64,000 nucleotides of DNA. It comes from Microcaldota archaeon. Lineage in GTDB: Archaea > Micrarchaeota > Micrarchaeia > Micrarchaeales > Micrarchaeaceae. The notes under the pieces are model-generated. The model searched no databases. It had not been told where the DNA came from and saw only the letters and a list, made by a program, of their open reading frames with translations. The translations under genes and the position numbers were made by a program. This document shows, piece by piece, positions 53,219 through 61,520 of this stretch (positions are counted from its first letter, which is position 1; every line of letters begins with the position of its first letter). Where the stretch lies: assembly GCA_021827995.1 (NCBI GenBank), contig JAKATK010000001.1, positions 124,001-188,000 on the forward strand. Reading direction: 5' to 3'.

Positions 53219-54907
53219 TTGACAAAGTACGTTCTCGTACCAGATTCCAGCTTGGCCGCTAGCTACAGGAATTTTCCCCTTCTGGAGTTCATGCCGAGCG
53301 CGCCAACGAACACCATACCGGCCCCGATCTACAATTTCCTTAAGGGTCCGCTGCAGAAGCCGCTGCCTGACGGCAGTATATCAGTGGCGCCATACTCATT
53401 GAGAAAACTCGAGGCCGCGCTTCGGGCAAGGCATCCGAGCAGCGACGTGGTGGTAGCGCACGAGGCCTACCTTGACAGGTTCATAAAGAGCGACACAGAG
53501 GTCATAGCTGTAAGCACCATGGATCCGCTCGGTTACGGTCCTCTGACGATGTCGTTCTTCGTCCTGCTGGGCTCAAGCCATGACGCATGGGTCAAGAGGG
53601 AGTGGCTGAACTTAATCTCAAAGATAAACGCGCTTAGGAAGGGCAAGAAGGCGAAGCTCCTTGTGGGTGGTCCGGGCGTGTGGGAATTCACAATAGCACC
53701 GGAGGAACTCGAGAGGGAGGGCATAGACTACGCATTCCAAGGCGAGTGTGACGACCTGGCATGCGAGCTCTTCGAGCAGGTGCCATCTGGCAATTTCGAC
53801 CCGGCACTGTTCCATAGGGGCTACGTCACGATAGACGACGAGTTCCATCGAACGCGCGTAGAAAACCCGAAGTTCATATCGCGAAGCCCTAACATATCCG
53901 GCTCATCGCCCATGGACAAGATACCGCCGATACTCGGGCCAGCGCACAAGGGAATGGTAGAGATAATGCGCGGCTGCGGCATAGGCTGCGATTTCTGCGA
54001 GGTAACGCTGAGACCCCTCCGCTACTTCCCGCTGGATCACGTCAGAAATGAGATAGGCGTAAACGTTGCTGCAGGTTTCACGAACGCTTGGCTGCACACT
54101 GACGAGTTCTTTGCCTACAAGCACACCAAGGCCAACTTCGAGCCCAACGAGGAGGCCCTCGTGGATCTGGTCACGGATGTAATGTCGATGAGGGGCGTGC
54201 TAACCACAAACCCAACTCACGGTAGGATTTCTCCGGCCGCTGCGTATCCGGAACTTCTTGCGAAATTATCCCCCATAATAAAAGCCCGCAAGGGGCACTG
54301 GGTTAGCGTCCAGGTCGGCCTCGAGACCGGCAGCGACAGCCTGGCCAAGAGGCACATGCCGAACAAGACCCTGCCGCTGCACATAGGACCGGACGGCACC
54401 TGGGCCGAGATAGCATGGCGCGGCACGCAGAACATGACAAAGTACTACTGGCGCCCTGCCTTCACGGTGCAGTGCGGCCAGCGCGACGAGACCCCTGAAG
54501 ATAACTGGGATACCATCGCGCTCATCAACAACATGAGCGAGTCCGAGGTAGATGGCAGGCCGTTCGAGTTCAGCGTCACGCCGATGCAGAACGTGCCCCT
54601 AGGTCTGATAAAGAGCGCCGGCTTCTCCGCGCAGATGCTAGACCAGGCCCAGCTCGGCGTCTACTACGCCAGCTACAGGCACCTATACAAGATGGCTAGG
54701 CGCGGCGCCAGGAACGAGTCCAAGGGCAACCCTATAGTCAGACTCGGTACCACTGGCACGATAACTTTCGGCGGCTGGCTCACGATGAAGTTCATTGAGC
54801 GGCTGGCCAGGCACAAGGGCGTCGACATCGAGAAGGTGAAGCGCCATGGCACCGAGGCCAAGAAGGGCAGGGGCAGCACAGATCCCAAGCCGATCATGCA
54901 TCAGTAA
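53219..54907 (+). CDS. B12-binding-like radical SAM protein
   Basis: 562 residues. The N-terminal third resembles a cobalamin-binding Rossmann domain (AKLLVGGPGVWEF, YAFQGECDDLA), then the radical SAM centre RGCGIGCDFC with Cys253, 257 and 260. Members of this class do methylations or ring chemistry; the substrate cannot be told. It starts with TTG preceded by GGAGTGAT. A TATA-like stretch (CTTAAGTATAC) lies near 53124-53135. The mutase operon at 13 kb also needs cobalamin. Confidence 0.85.
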   Translation: MTKYVLVPDSSLAASYRNFPLLEFMPSAPTNTIPAPIYNFLKGPLQKPLPDGSISVAPYSLRKLEAALRARHPSSDVVVAHEAYLDRFIKSDTEVIAVSTMDPLGYGPLTMSFFVLLGSSHDAWVKREWLNLISKINALRKGKKAKLLVGGPGVWEFTIAPEELEREGIDYAFQGECDDLACELFEQVPSGNFDPALFHRGYVTIDDEFHRTRVENPKFISRSPNISGSSPMDKIPPILGPAHKGMVEIMRGCGIGCDFCEVTLRPLRYFPLDHVRNEIGVNVAAGFTNAWLHTDEFFAYKHTKANFEPNEEALVDLVTDVMSMRGVLTTNPTHGRISPAAAYPELLAKLSPIIKARKGHWVSVQVGLETGSDSLAKRHMPNKTLPLHIGPDGTWAEIAWRGTQNMTKYYWRPAFTVQCGQRDETPEDNWDTIALINNMSESEVDGRPFEFSVTPMQNVPLGLIKSAGFSAQMLDQAQLGVYYASYRHLYKMARRGARNESKGNPIVRLGTTGTITFGGWLTMKFIERLARHKGVDIEKVKRHGTEAKKGRGSTDPKPIMHQ

Positions 54908-54934
54908 TAAAATACTGCGCGTGATAATATTACA

Positions 54935-55318
54935 GTGATAAAGCTCAAGCGCGTCTATGGGCGCATAGACGTGACCGATGGTTTCAGGGTTCTCGTCGAC
55001 AGGCTGTGGCCCAGGGGCATAAGGAGCTCGACGCCCAACATAGACAAATGGCTTAAGGGCGTGGCACCCAGCGACGAGTTGAGGCGCTGGTTCGCCCACG
55101 ACCCGAAGAAATGGGCCACGTTCAAGAGCCGCTACAAGGCCGAGCTGAAAGACAACCATGACCTAGACAAGCTGGTAGAGATTGCGACCGAGAACGACAC
55201 CATAACCCTGCTCTTCGCAGCCAAGGACGAGAAGCACAACAACGCCGTGGTCCTGCTCGACGTCCTCAAGAGGCGCCTGGCACATGCGGAAAAGGCCGCG
55301 CGAAAGGCAGCTAGATAG
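54935..55318 (+). CDS. DUF488 family protein
   Basis: 127 residues matching DUF488: RVLVDRLWPRG, WLKGVAPSDELRRWF, WATFKSRYKAEL, and TLLFAAKDEKHNNAVVLLDVL. Function unknown. It starts with GTG; AATAAAATAC at about 54907-54916 may be its TATA box, giving a leaderless message. Confidence 0.85.
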   Translation: MIKLKRVYGRIDVTDGFRVLVDRLWPRGIRSSTPNIDKWLKGVAPSDELRRWFAHDPKKWATFKSRYKAELKDNHDLDKLVEIATENDTITLLFAAKDEKHNNAVVLLDVLKRRLAHAEKAARKAAR

Positions 55319-55368
55319 GGATACCGTCGGAAATGCTGGCACCGCGATCCAGGTAATCATGCAAAACA

Positions 55369-55378
55369 TCTAAATAAC
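55369..55378 (+). promoter_or_regulatory. TATA box of the tRNA-Ser/ribosomal operon
   Basis: TCTAAATAAC lies 24 to 33 bases before the tRNA 5' end. No other TATA box fits between the tRNA and the uS13 start, only 13 bases apart. Confidence 0.6.
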
Positions 55379-55401
55379 ATGCACAACATAACGATTGGAA
55401 T

Positions 55402-55513
55402 GCCAGGGTGGCAGAATCTGGTAACGCGTACGCCCGGAGACCTGCCGGCAAGCGTATGGCTCTCACGAGCCTTCTGGGTTCAAAAGCCTAGGCTGAATAT
55501 CCCAGCCCTGGCG
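55402..55513 (+). tRNA. tRNA-Ser(GGA) with two introns
   Basis: Acceptor GCCAGGG/CCCTGGC, discriminator G (a serine mark), long variable arm GGCTC/GAGCC. The anticodon stem TACGC/GCGTA encloses 18 bases; a CCGG/CCGG helix with a CAA bulge predicts an 11-nt intron at 55440-55450 (position 37/38), leaving loop CCGGAGA and anticodon GGA. The T stem CTGGG/CCCAG encloses 22 bases; a TTCA/TGAA helix flanked by three-base bulges predicts a 15-nt intron at 55485-55499 (position 59/60), leaving the canonical TTCAAAT. Mature length is 86. Position 33 is C, not U, and the D stem has an A-C mismatch. Confidence 0.92.
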
Positions 55514-55526
55514 TTTCGGTGTCTTG

Positions 55527-56144
55527 ATGGCTGAGCAAAAGCAAACAAGGCGTGAAGAGGGAGGCAAGGGGAAGGGCGAGAGCTCGGCATCTTCGATAAT
55601 CAGGCTAGCCGGCAGGGACGTCAACGGCTCGCTCAGCATAGAGCGCGCGCTGTTCCACGTCAGGGGCATAGGCGTCAACATGGCGCACGCGCTGTCGCAC
55701 GCGGTCGAGTTCAAGCTCGGCGTACAGCACTCCACCAGCATAGGCTCTCTTGACGAGCAGAAGATTGCAGCCATCGAGGCGATAATAAAGGACCCGGTAG
55801 CCAACGGCATACCGAGCTACATGGTCGACCACAGGAAGAACTTCGAGAACGGCAATGATGTGCACTACGTAGGCAACGACCTGCTCCTGGCAATGAGGCA
55901 GGACATAAGCAGGGACGTCACGCTCAGGACATGGCGCGGCTACAGGCACCAGTACGGCCAGCGCGTCAGGGGACAGCGCACCAGGTCTACCGGCAGGACC
56001 GGCGCGACCGTGGGCGTCATGAAGAAGGCCGCGAAGGAAATGGCGCAGGCTGCCGAGAAGGCAGAGAAGGCCGAGAAGGCGCCCAAGGGCGCCAAGCCTG
56101 CTGCGGCAGCTCCTGCAGCAGCGCCGGCGCCAGCAGCGAAGTGA
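55527..56144 (+). CDS. rps13: Ribosomal protein uS13
   Basis: 205 residues. The core is uS13 (IIRLAGRDVNGSLSIERAL, VRGIGVNMAHAL, and RTWRGYRHQYGQRVRGQRT). After it comes an unusual tail of about 45 residues: Ala/Glu/Lys helix and an Ala/Pro run. It begins 13 bases after the tRNA-Ser 3' end, with a GGTG motif in that gap. Confidence 0.95.
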   Translation: MAEQKQTRREEGGKGKGESSASSIIRLAGRDVNGSLSIERALFHVRGIGVNMAHALSHAVEFKLGVQHSTSIGSLDEQKIAAIEAIIKDPVANGIPSYMVDHRKNFENGNDVHYVGNDLLLAMRQDISRDVTLRTWRGYRHQYGQRVRGQRTRSTGRTGATVGVMKKAAKEMAQAAEKAEKAEKAPKGAKPAAAAPAAAPAPAAK

Positions 56145-56148
56145 TATT

Positions 56149-56751
56149 TTGGGAGCACCGAGGAGGAATAGAAGGAAGTACGATGAGCCGAAGGACATGT
56201 GGAACCTGCAGAGGATTTACGCCGACAGGCGGCTCGTCAACGAGTACGGGCTCAGGAGCATGAGGGAGCTCTGGGCTGCGCAGACCGAGATGAGCCAGAT
56301 CAGGGGCAACGTAAGGGAGCTCCTGTCCGGCATAAACGTCAGGCCGGAAGCAGAGCGCGAACTCCTGTCGAGGCTCTCGAAGCTCGGTGTCGTGCCGGTG
56401 GGGTCGACCCTGGACAGCCTTCTGGATCTCAAGGAGAACGCTCTCCTAGAACGCAGGCTCCAGACGATAGTGTTCAGGAAGGGCCTGGCCAGGAGCGTCT
56501 TCCAGTCGCGCCAGCTCATAACGCACGGGTTCATATCGGTCAACGGCTCAAAGGTCGACAGGCCAGGCTACACTGTGACCGCAGATCAGGAGGCGCGCAT
56601 AGGCTACTACAAGGCCATAGACATAGGCGCCAAGCAGCCGGCCCAGGAGGCGGCAGCGGCCCAGGCGGCAACCCCTGCAGCGGTCCAGGCCGAGGCAGAG
56701 GCTACGGCGCCTGCTGCCCAAACGCAGAGTATCACTGACGAAAAGGCTTGA
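56149..56751 (+). CDS. rps4: Ribosomal protein uS4
   Basis: 200 residues: [14 protein letters not shown], the S4 RNA-binding domain ([20 protein letters not shown]), and a low-complexity Ala/Gln/Glu tail of about 40 residues not usual in the family. It starts with TTG four bases after uS13. Confidence 0.95.
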   Translation: MGAPRRNRRKYDEPKDMWNLQRIYADRRLVNEYGLRSMRELWAAQTEMSQIRGNVRELLSGINVRPEAERELLSRLSKLGVVPVGSTLDSLLDLKENALLERRLQTIVFRKGLARSVFQSRQLITHGFISVNGSKVDRPGYTVTADQEARIGYYKAIDIGAKQPAQEAAAAQAATPAAVQAEAEATAPAAQTQSITDEKA

Positions 56752-56755
56752 TCCA

Positions 56756-57259
56756 ATGGCAGAGAAGAAGAGCAAGAAGAAGGCTTCGGAGCAGCAGGGG
56801 GCAGCAGCCCCGGCGCCAAAAGAGATAGTCTCATATGAAGCCAAAGCGCTCGAGGAATCGAAGACCAAGCCAAGGGAAGATCGCCTCGGCGTCGCACACG
56901 TTTACTCATCGAAGAACGACACTATAATAACGCTCACTGATATAAGCGGGGCGGAGACCATAGCGGTGGGCAGTGGCGGCATGATGGTCAACGCCGATTC
57001 GCAGGAGGGCTCGCCATACGCCGCGATGCAGGCAGCCTACAAGGTGGCCTCCGCGGCGAAGGACAAGGGCATTACCAAGATAAACATACTTATCAGGGCC
57101 CCAGGAGGGCACAGCTCGAAGACGCCAGGCCCAGGTGCCCAGGCCGTCGTCAGGGCCTTCGCTAGGAGCGGCTTAAGGGTCAACAGGATAGAGGACGTGA
57201 CCCCAGTGCCCACGGACACGACCAAGAGGCCCGGCGGCAGGCGCGGAAGGAGAGTGTAA
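56756..57259 (+). CDS. rps11: Ribosomal protein uS11
   Basis: 167 residues. A Lys/Glu/Ala N-terminal extension of about 45 residues precedes the uS11 core ([39 protein letters not shown], ending PGGRRGRRV). The archaeal operon often continues with rpoD, but here a convergent transporter follows five bases later. Confidence 0.95.
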   Translation: MAEKKSKKKASEQQGAAAPAPKEIVSYEAKALEESKTKPREDRLGVAHVYSSKNDTIITLTDISGAETIAVGSGGMMVNADSQEGSPYAAMQAAYKVASAAKDKGITKINILIRAPGGHSSKTPGPGAQAVVRAFARSGLRVNRIEDVTPVPTDTTKRPGGRRGRRV

Positions 57260-57264
57260 CTAGC

Positions 57265-58218
57265 TCATAGCACCGCTATGGCATAGATAGCGACAAAGCC
57301 GGCAATGAAGCCGCAGATACCCGCTAGTATCCTGAGGCCAACTATCGTGAAGAATGGCCTGCGCCGGATTAGTCTCCTCCTGTAGCTCACGCCAGCACCG
57401 TAGACGCTCGCGACGAAGGCGTCCGTGTTGGAGAGCGGCACCCCGACAAGCGTTGCTATCTCGACCAGGAAGGCCGATATGAACATAGCGCCCACAGCGT
57501 TGAGATACCTCATAGGTATTATCTCGTTGCCTATGCGGTTGAGAGGACCTTGGCTGAAGAGCACGCAGCCGACAACTATCGCGGCCACGATGCCTATGAA
57601 TGTTGCATCGATGCCCATGAACGAGATCCCGGAAGCCGGCATCATCCTTGCGATCAGGCCTATCGTGTTGCCGCCAAGTGTGAACGCCACAAAAAATGAC
57701 GTTGCTATCAGGGCCAGTTTCATAACCTTCACGTTGCCCCATATGTTGTTCTTAGGTAGCCTCGTGCTCGCCCACCTCATCACCACGGCGACAAATACGA
57801 ACGATAGCAGCGGCATAGTGATCCAGAAGGCCACTATCGTGTCCACGAAGCCGAGTTTCGCGACGCCTGAAACCGCGACGTCCACGCCTACAAGTATTGC
57901 GGTCAGTGTCACAGTGAGCGACTGCGGCACCCTCGCCACTTCGGCGATTACGAAGACCCCTATGGCTATCGCAAGAGCCACGTCCAAGGCCAGAGGGTTG
58001 CCCTGCGATAGCAGTAGCGATACCGTATGGCCCAGAAAACCTCCCTGCACCACAAGGCCTACCATGTACGCGACTATGGTGAGCAGGATGCCGGACCTCC
58101 TTTTCATGACCCTGCTCCCTATGACGCTGCCCACGCATACCGACAGGTTGTTCCCTGCAACTAGCGCGACCAGTATAAGGCCAAGTATTATCGCTATCTG
58201 CGCGAGTACGGCTGGCAA
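57265..58218 (-). CDS. pit: Inorganic phosphate transporter, Pit family
   Basis: 317 residues, about ten membrane helices, with the two inverted Pit repeats marked by VAGNNLSVCVGSVIGSR near the N-terminus and FTLGGNTIGLIARM in the second half. It imports phosphate with H+ or Na+. The start is TTG, eight bases after the stop of the DUF47 gene. Confidence 0.87.
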   Translation of the reverse strand: MPAVLAQIAIILGLILVALVAGNNLSVCVGSVIGSRVMKRRSGILLTIVAYMVGLVVQGGFLGHTVSLLLSQGNPLALDVALAIAIGVFVIAEVARVPQSLTVTLTAILVGVDVAVSGVAKLGFVDTIVAFWITMPLLSFVFVAVVMRWASTRLPKNNIWGNVKVMKLALIATSFFVAFTLGGNTIGLIARMMPASGISFMGIDATFIGIVAAIVVGCVLFSQGPLNRIGNEIIPMRYLNAVGAMFISAFLVEIATLVGVPLSNTDAFVASVYGAGVSYRRRLIRRRPFFTIVGLRILAGICGFIAGFVAIYAIAVL

Positions 58219-58226
58219 CTAAACAC

Positions 58227-58862
58227 TCATGTCATTATCGAGACCATTATCGACATGAAGATGTCCGCCGAATCCTCGCAGTTGTCCAGTATGTCGTCGC
58301 ACTTGTGCGCTATCTCCTCGACGTAGTGGAACGTCTTGAAGTCCATGTCGTTGCCGTATATGTAGTCGATTAGCTCGTCCTTTATCTCGTCCTCCTTCTT
58401 CTCGAACACCTCTATGTCCTTCCTGTAAGCGTTTATCTCGCCTACGTCACCGCTGGCCTCCATCTTAGAGAGGCGGTCGAGGGCCTGGTTCACCAGGTCC
58501 GTAGTGGCCAGTATGTTCCGCTTCACCCTGGCCGCCATCTTCTTGTCTGGCAGCGTATACCTGCTGATACCCCTAGCCAGGTTGAATATTGCGTCGACTA
58601 TGTCGTCCTCTTTCTGCACAAGCGCCAGCATGTCCGATAGCACATTGGGAGACACGGCGCCTGATGATATAAGATTGGAGAGCTGGAAGACCTTGCTGTC
58701 GGATTCCTCCTCTATCTCCTTGACCTTCCTTATATCCTTGCTGGAGGATTCTACCAACTTTATCAGTTCGCTGTTGGCCCTGCTCGCGATGTTCGCCAGC
58801 TCGCGTATCTCTTGCATTATCTTGTACTCGCCTCCGTTGAACATCCTGTCTAAAACTCCCAT
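58227..58862 (-). CDS. DUF47/PhoU-like accessory protein
   Basis: 211 residues, almost all helical, of the DUF47 (PhoU-like) family commonly paired with Pit transporters: EIRELANIASRANSEL, EEESDSKVFQLSNLI, FEKKEDEIKDELIDYIY and HKCDDILDNCEDSADIF with acidic metal-binding motifs. It likely regulates the transporter. Confidence 0.87.
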   Translation of the reverse strand: MGVLDRMFNGGEYKIMQEIRELANIASRANSELIKLVESSSKDIRKVKEIEEESDSKVFQLSNLISSGAVSPNVLSDMLALVQKEDDIVDAIFNLARGISRYTLPDKKMAARVKRNILATTDLVNQALDRLSKMEASGDVGEINAYRKDIEVFEKKEDEIKDELIDYIYGNDMDFKTFHYVEEIAHKCDDILDNCEDSADIFMSIMVSIMT

Positions 58863-58986
58863 AAAGTCACGGGAATTAGTTAAACGATGAAAAGTATATT
58901 AAACTCTATCAGAGAGCTGCGGAAAATCATGGTATGGGCGGCGCGTCTGCCGGACGCGCGACCGCCGCGCCTCTGGCAGCGCCTAA

Positions 58987-59490
58987 CTAAGTCTGCTTGC
59001 GTGCCATATGCTGCAGCTTTATGCTGACGCCATCTATCAGCGCGACAAAGTCGCTCTCGTTTAGGAAATAGGACCTGTCGCGCCTCTGGAAGGTGTGCAC
59101 GTTAAGGTTCTCCAAGAGCAGAGCGTCCTTGTCATCCAGGCCGTTGATGTACAGGCCGCGCGCGTCTACTCCGCCCCTGCAGTCGAAGAGCGCGGCTAGG
59201 TAGTTGGCCGAGTAGGAGTTCCTCCACCTGAATATCTTGAGCCGCCTGCCAAGCGCCTCGGCAAATAGCTTTTTCGCTTTGGAGTTGTAGACCAACGCGC
59301 TGACGGTCTCGCCATGCTGGTTTATGCTTATCTTGTTGGGTTCCACACCTAGGCTTTCCATGACCAGCTTCACGAATCGCTCAAGCTGCTCGCCGCTATC
59401 GGTAACTATGCCGATCTCATGGTTAGGATTGCATGCGAAGAGTCCCATCAGGTAACTGATCTCCGGTGTGACCCTCAGTTTCCTTGTCAC
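58987..59490 (-). CDS. Degenerate two-motif LAGLIDADG-fold protein
   Basis: 167 residues. Two LAGLIDADG-like helices are seen: YLMGLFACN at residues 13-21 and YLAALFDCRGGVD at 97-109, about 84 residues apart as in single-chain enzymes, with a VYNSKAKKLF stretch between. The acidic metal ligands that end each motif are replaced (Asn and Arg), so DNA cleavage is unlikely. It may be a domesticated DNA- or RNA-binding protein. It lies just downstream of the 16S gene on the same strand, with its own TATA-like TTGTTAAATC (about 59540-59550), and starts with GTG. Confidence 0.6.
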   Translation of the reverse strand: MTRKLRVTPEISYLMGLFACNPNHEIGIVTDSGEQLERFVKLVMESLGVEPNKISINQHGETVSALVYNSKAKKLFAEALGRRLKIFRWRNSYSANYLAALFDCRGGVDARGLYINGLDDKDALLLENLNVHTFQRRDRSYFLNESDFVALIDGVSIKLQHMARKQT

Positions 59491-59596
59491 GATCGCGCGC
59501 CCCGCCGGCCATGGCCGGCAGCCAGAGTAATAAGGCTCGAAGATTTAACAATGCTTCCAATGAGCAGCAAGCGCTCACGCTGGTGCGCAAACAAAA

Positions 59597-59628
59597 GATG
59601 CAGTTTGAGGCTTTATGCGAGGAACCGC
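59597..59628 (-). repeat. Pre-16S processing stem, 3' (trailer) arm
   Basis: On the plus strand it runs GATGCAGTTTGAGGC, TTTA, TGC, GAGGAACCGC. It is complementary to 61166-61197. In the RNA this gives a 15-bp helix, a bulge-helix-bulge (3-nt bulge, UUUA/UAAA, 3-nt bulge) and a 10-bp helix, the substrate of the archaeal splicing endonuclease. Confidence 0.9.
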
Positions 59629-59651
59629 TGCGAAACGCACACAGAATATTC

Positions 59652-61136
59652 GAGGTGATCTATCCGCAGGTTCCCCTACGGATACCTTGTTATGCCTTAG
59701 CCCTCCTCACAGAACCCTAACTCGAAAGTGCCCGAAGGCACTGCCTCACTAGGACTCCACTTGGGTGACTTGGCAGGCGGTGTGTGCAAGGAGCAGGGAC
59801 AGATTCACCGCTCGATAGTGACAAGCGATTACTAGGGATTCCAGCTTCATGAGGGCGAGTTTCAGCCCTCAATCCGAACTTGGGTTGGTTTTAGGGGATT
59901 GGCTTCGCCTTTCGGCGTTGCATCTCATTGTGCCAACCTTTGTATGCCGCGTGTAGCCCAGGAGATTCAGAGCATACTGACGTACCGTGGCCTTCTCCTT
60001 CCTCCTCTTTAAACAGAGGCGGTCCCGACAGAGTGCCTGGCCGGTCTCCCGACCAGTTGCAACTGTCAGCGAAGGTCTCGCTCGTTACCGGACTTAACCG
60101 GACAGTTCACACCACGAGCTGACGATCGCCATGCACTACCTCTCGGCTCGTTAGGCAAGATCTTTAGTCTGGCCTTCATCCTGCCGTCGCTCCTGGTAAT
60201 GTTTCCGACGTTGAATTCAATTAAACCGCAGCATCCACCCCTTGTGGTGCTCCCCCGCCAATTGCTTTAAGTTTCAATCTTGCGACCGTACTCCCCAGGC
60301 GGCAGACTTAACACTTTCGCTACGGTACTGCAAACGTTCGAGACATTTGCAACACCAGAGTCTGCATGATTTACTGCTAGGGCTACTCGGGTATCTGATC
60401 CGATTCGTTCTCCTAGCCTTCGCCCCTCACTGTCGGATGCGTTCTGGTCAGGCGCCTTCGCCACCGTTGGTCCTCATAGGATTACAGGATTTTACCCCTT
60501 CCCAATGAGTACCCCTGACCTCACCCGCTCCCTAGCCGATGGGTATCTCACGCACGCATTGACGTTGAGCGCCAATATTTCACGTGAGACGACACCAGCC
60601 AGCTACGGGCGCTTTAAGCCCAATAATCGCGGGCACCACTTGTGCTGCCGGTATTACCGTGGCGGCTGCCACCGGTCTTGCCCAGCACTTATTCTCCGAG
60701 CTTGCTAAACTCGGCAAAAGGTTCACCGAAGTGAACCACTCAGATTCCCCCCATCACGCTTACGCGCATTGTGGAGTTTGCGCGCCTGCTGCACGCCGTA
60801 GCGCTAGGGCCCTTGTCTCAGTGCCCTTCTCGGGGCTCCTGCTCCCACAGCCCCTACGGGTTATCGGTTTGGTGGGCCGTTACCCCGCCAACAGCCTGAT
60901 CCGCCGCAGTCTCATCGTAGTGTGGCAACGCTGCAATTCGCGCGCCTTTCAGCTAGGGCTCCTTCCAGATGCCCTAGCCTATGGTGTATTAGCCACAGTT
61001 TCCCGTGGTTATCCTCCTCACTACGGTAGATTGACTACGTGTTACTGAGCCGTACGCCGCCCAACGAAGCCGTTGAGCCGACTTGCATGGCTGTCGAAAT
61101 CTGATAGCAGTGCCCTCCAGCAGCATCGACTGGAGT
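59652..61136 (-). rRNA. rrs: 16S ribosomal RNA
   Basis: About 1485 bases, no intron. Conserved blocks read on the minus strand: AACAAGGTATCCGTAGGGGA near the 3' end, GGTAATACCGGC in the 530 region, GAGTAACACGTAGTC near the 5' end. The 5' end reads ACTCCAGTCGATGCTGCTGG in place of the usual TTCCGGTTGATCCTGCCGG. The 3' end reads GATCACCTCGAA, so the anti-Shine-Dalgarno core CCTCC is CCTCG. No 23S, 5S or tRNA-Ala follows; the gene is a single unit. Confidence 0.95.
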
Positions 61137-61165
61137 CGATGTGCCGCAATGTACTTTGCAACTGT

Positions 61166-61197
61166 GCGGTTCCTCTAAACATGCCTCAAACTGCATC
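61166..61197 (-). repeat. Pre-16S processing stem, 5' (leader) arm
   Basis: Plus-strand sequence GCGGTTCCTC, TAAA, CAT, GCCTCAAACTGCATC; partner of 59597-59628. The bulges are AUG on the leader strand and GCA on the trailer strand. Confidence 0.9.
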
Positions 61198-61508
61198 CAA
61201 TCCCTAAACGGGATTTTCACCATAGCAAGTGGCAACACTCGCAAAAAGCAGTAGGTGCTTTTGCACAACAAGGTATTTATTCCTAACCTATCGGAGTGGG
61301 TACTGCGTTGCGCTGGCGAGCCCGGGCAGCATTCTAGCGCCATTTAATCCTAGCTAGCTCACGGCCGTTCTTTGGGTAGCAGTCCGAGGATCTTACAGCC
61401 CCGAGTACTACGAATCGTGTTTTGCAGTTCTCTGATGGTTATCGTCTATGCAAAATTTGTCCGTAACGATCTCACACCCTTACTGCCTGAAGGCAAACCT
61501 TAAAAACT
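61198..61508. other. Divergent promoter region of 16S and the hydrolase cluster
   Basis: About 310 bases. A TATA-like GGAATAAATACC (minus, about 61271-61283) can drive 16S; CCTTAAAAAC at about 61498-61507 can drive the rightward operon. I see no gene inside. Confidence 0.5.
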
Positions 61509-61520
61509 TTGTGCAAAAAT

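Noticed and set aside
55402-55513. tRNA-Leu or tRNA-Gly(GCC) reading of the type II tRNA
   Set aside because: Discriminator G and the canonical intron site give Ser(GGA); the long variable arm excludes Gly.
59652-61136. Intron in 16S that would explain the LAGLIDADG neighbour
   Set aside because: The gene is about 1485 bases with conserved blocks in order and no insertion.
59419-61343. Several open frames on both strands
   Set aside because: They lie in the 16S rRNA gene and its processing stems.
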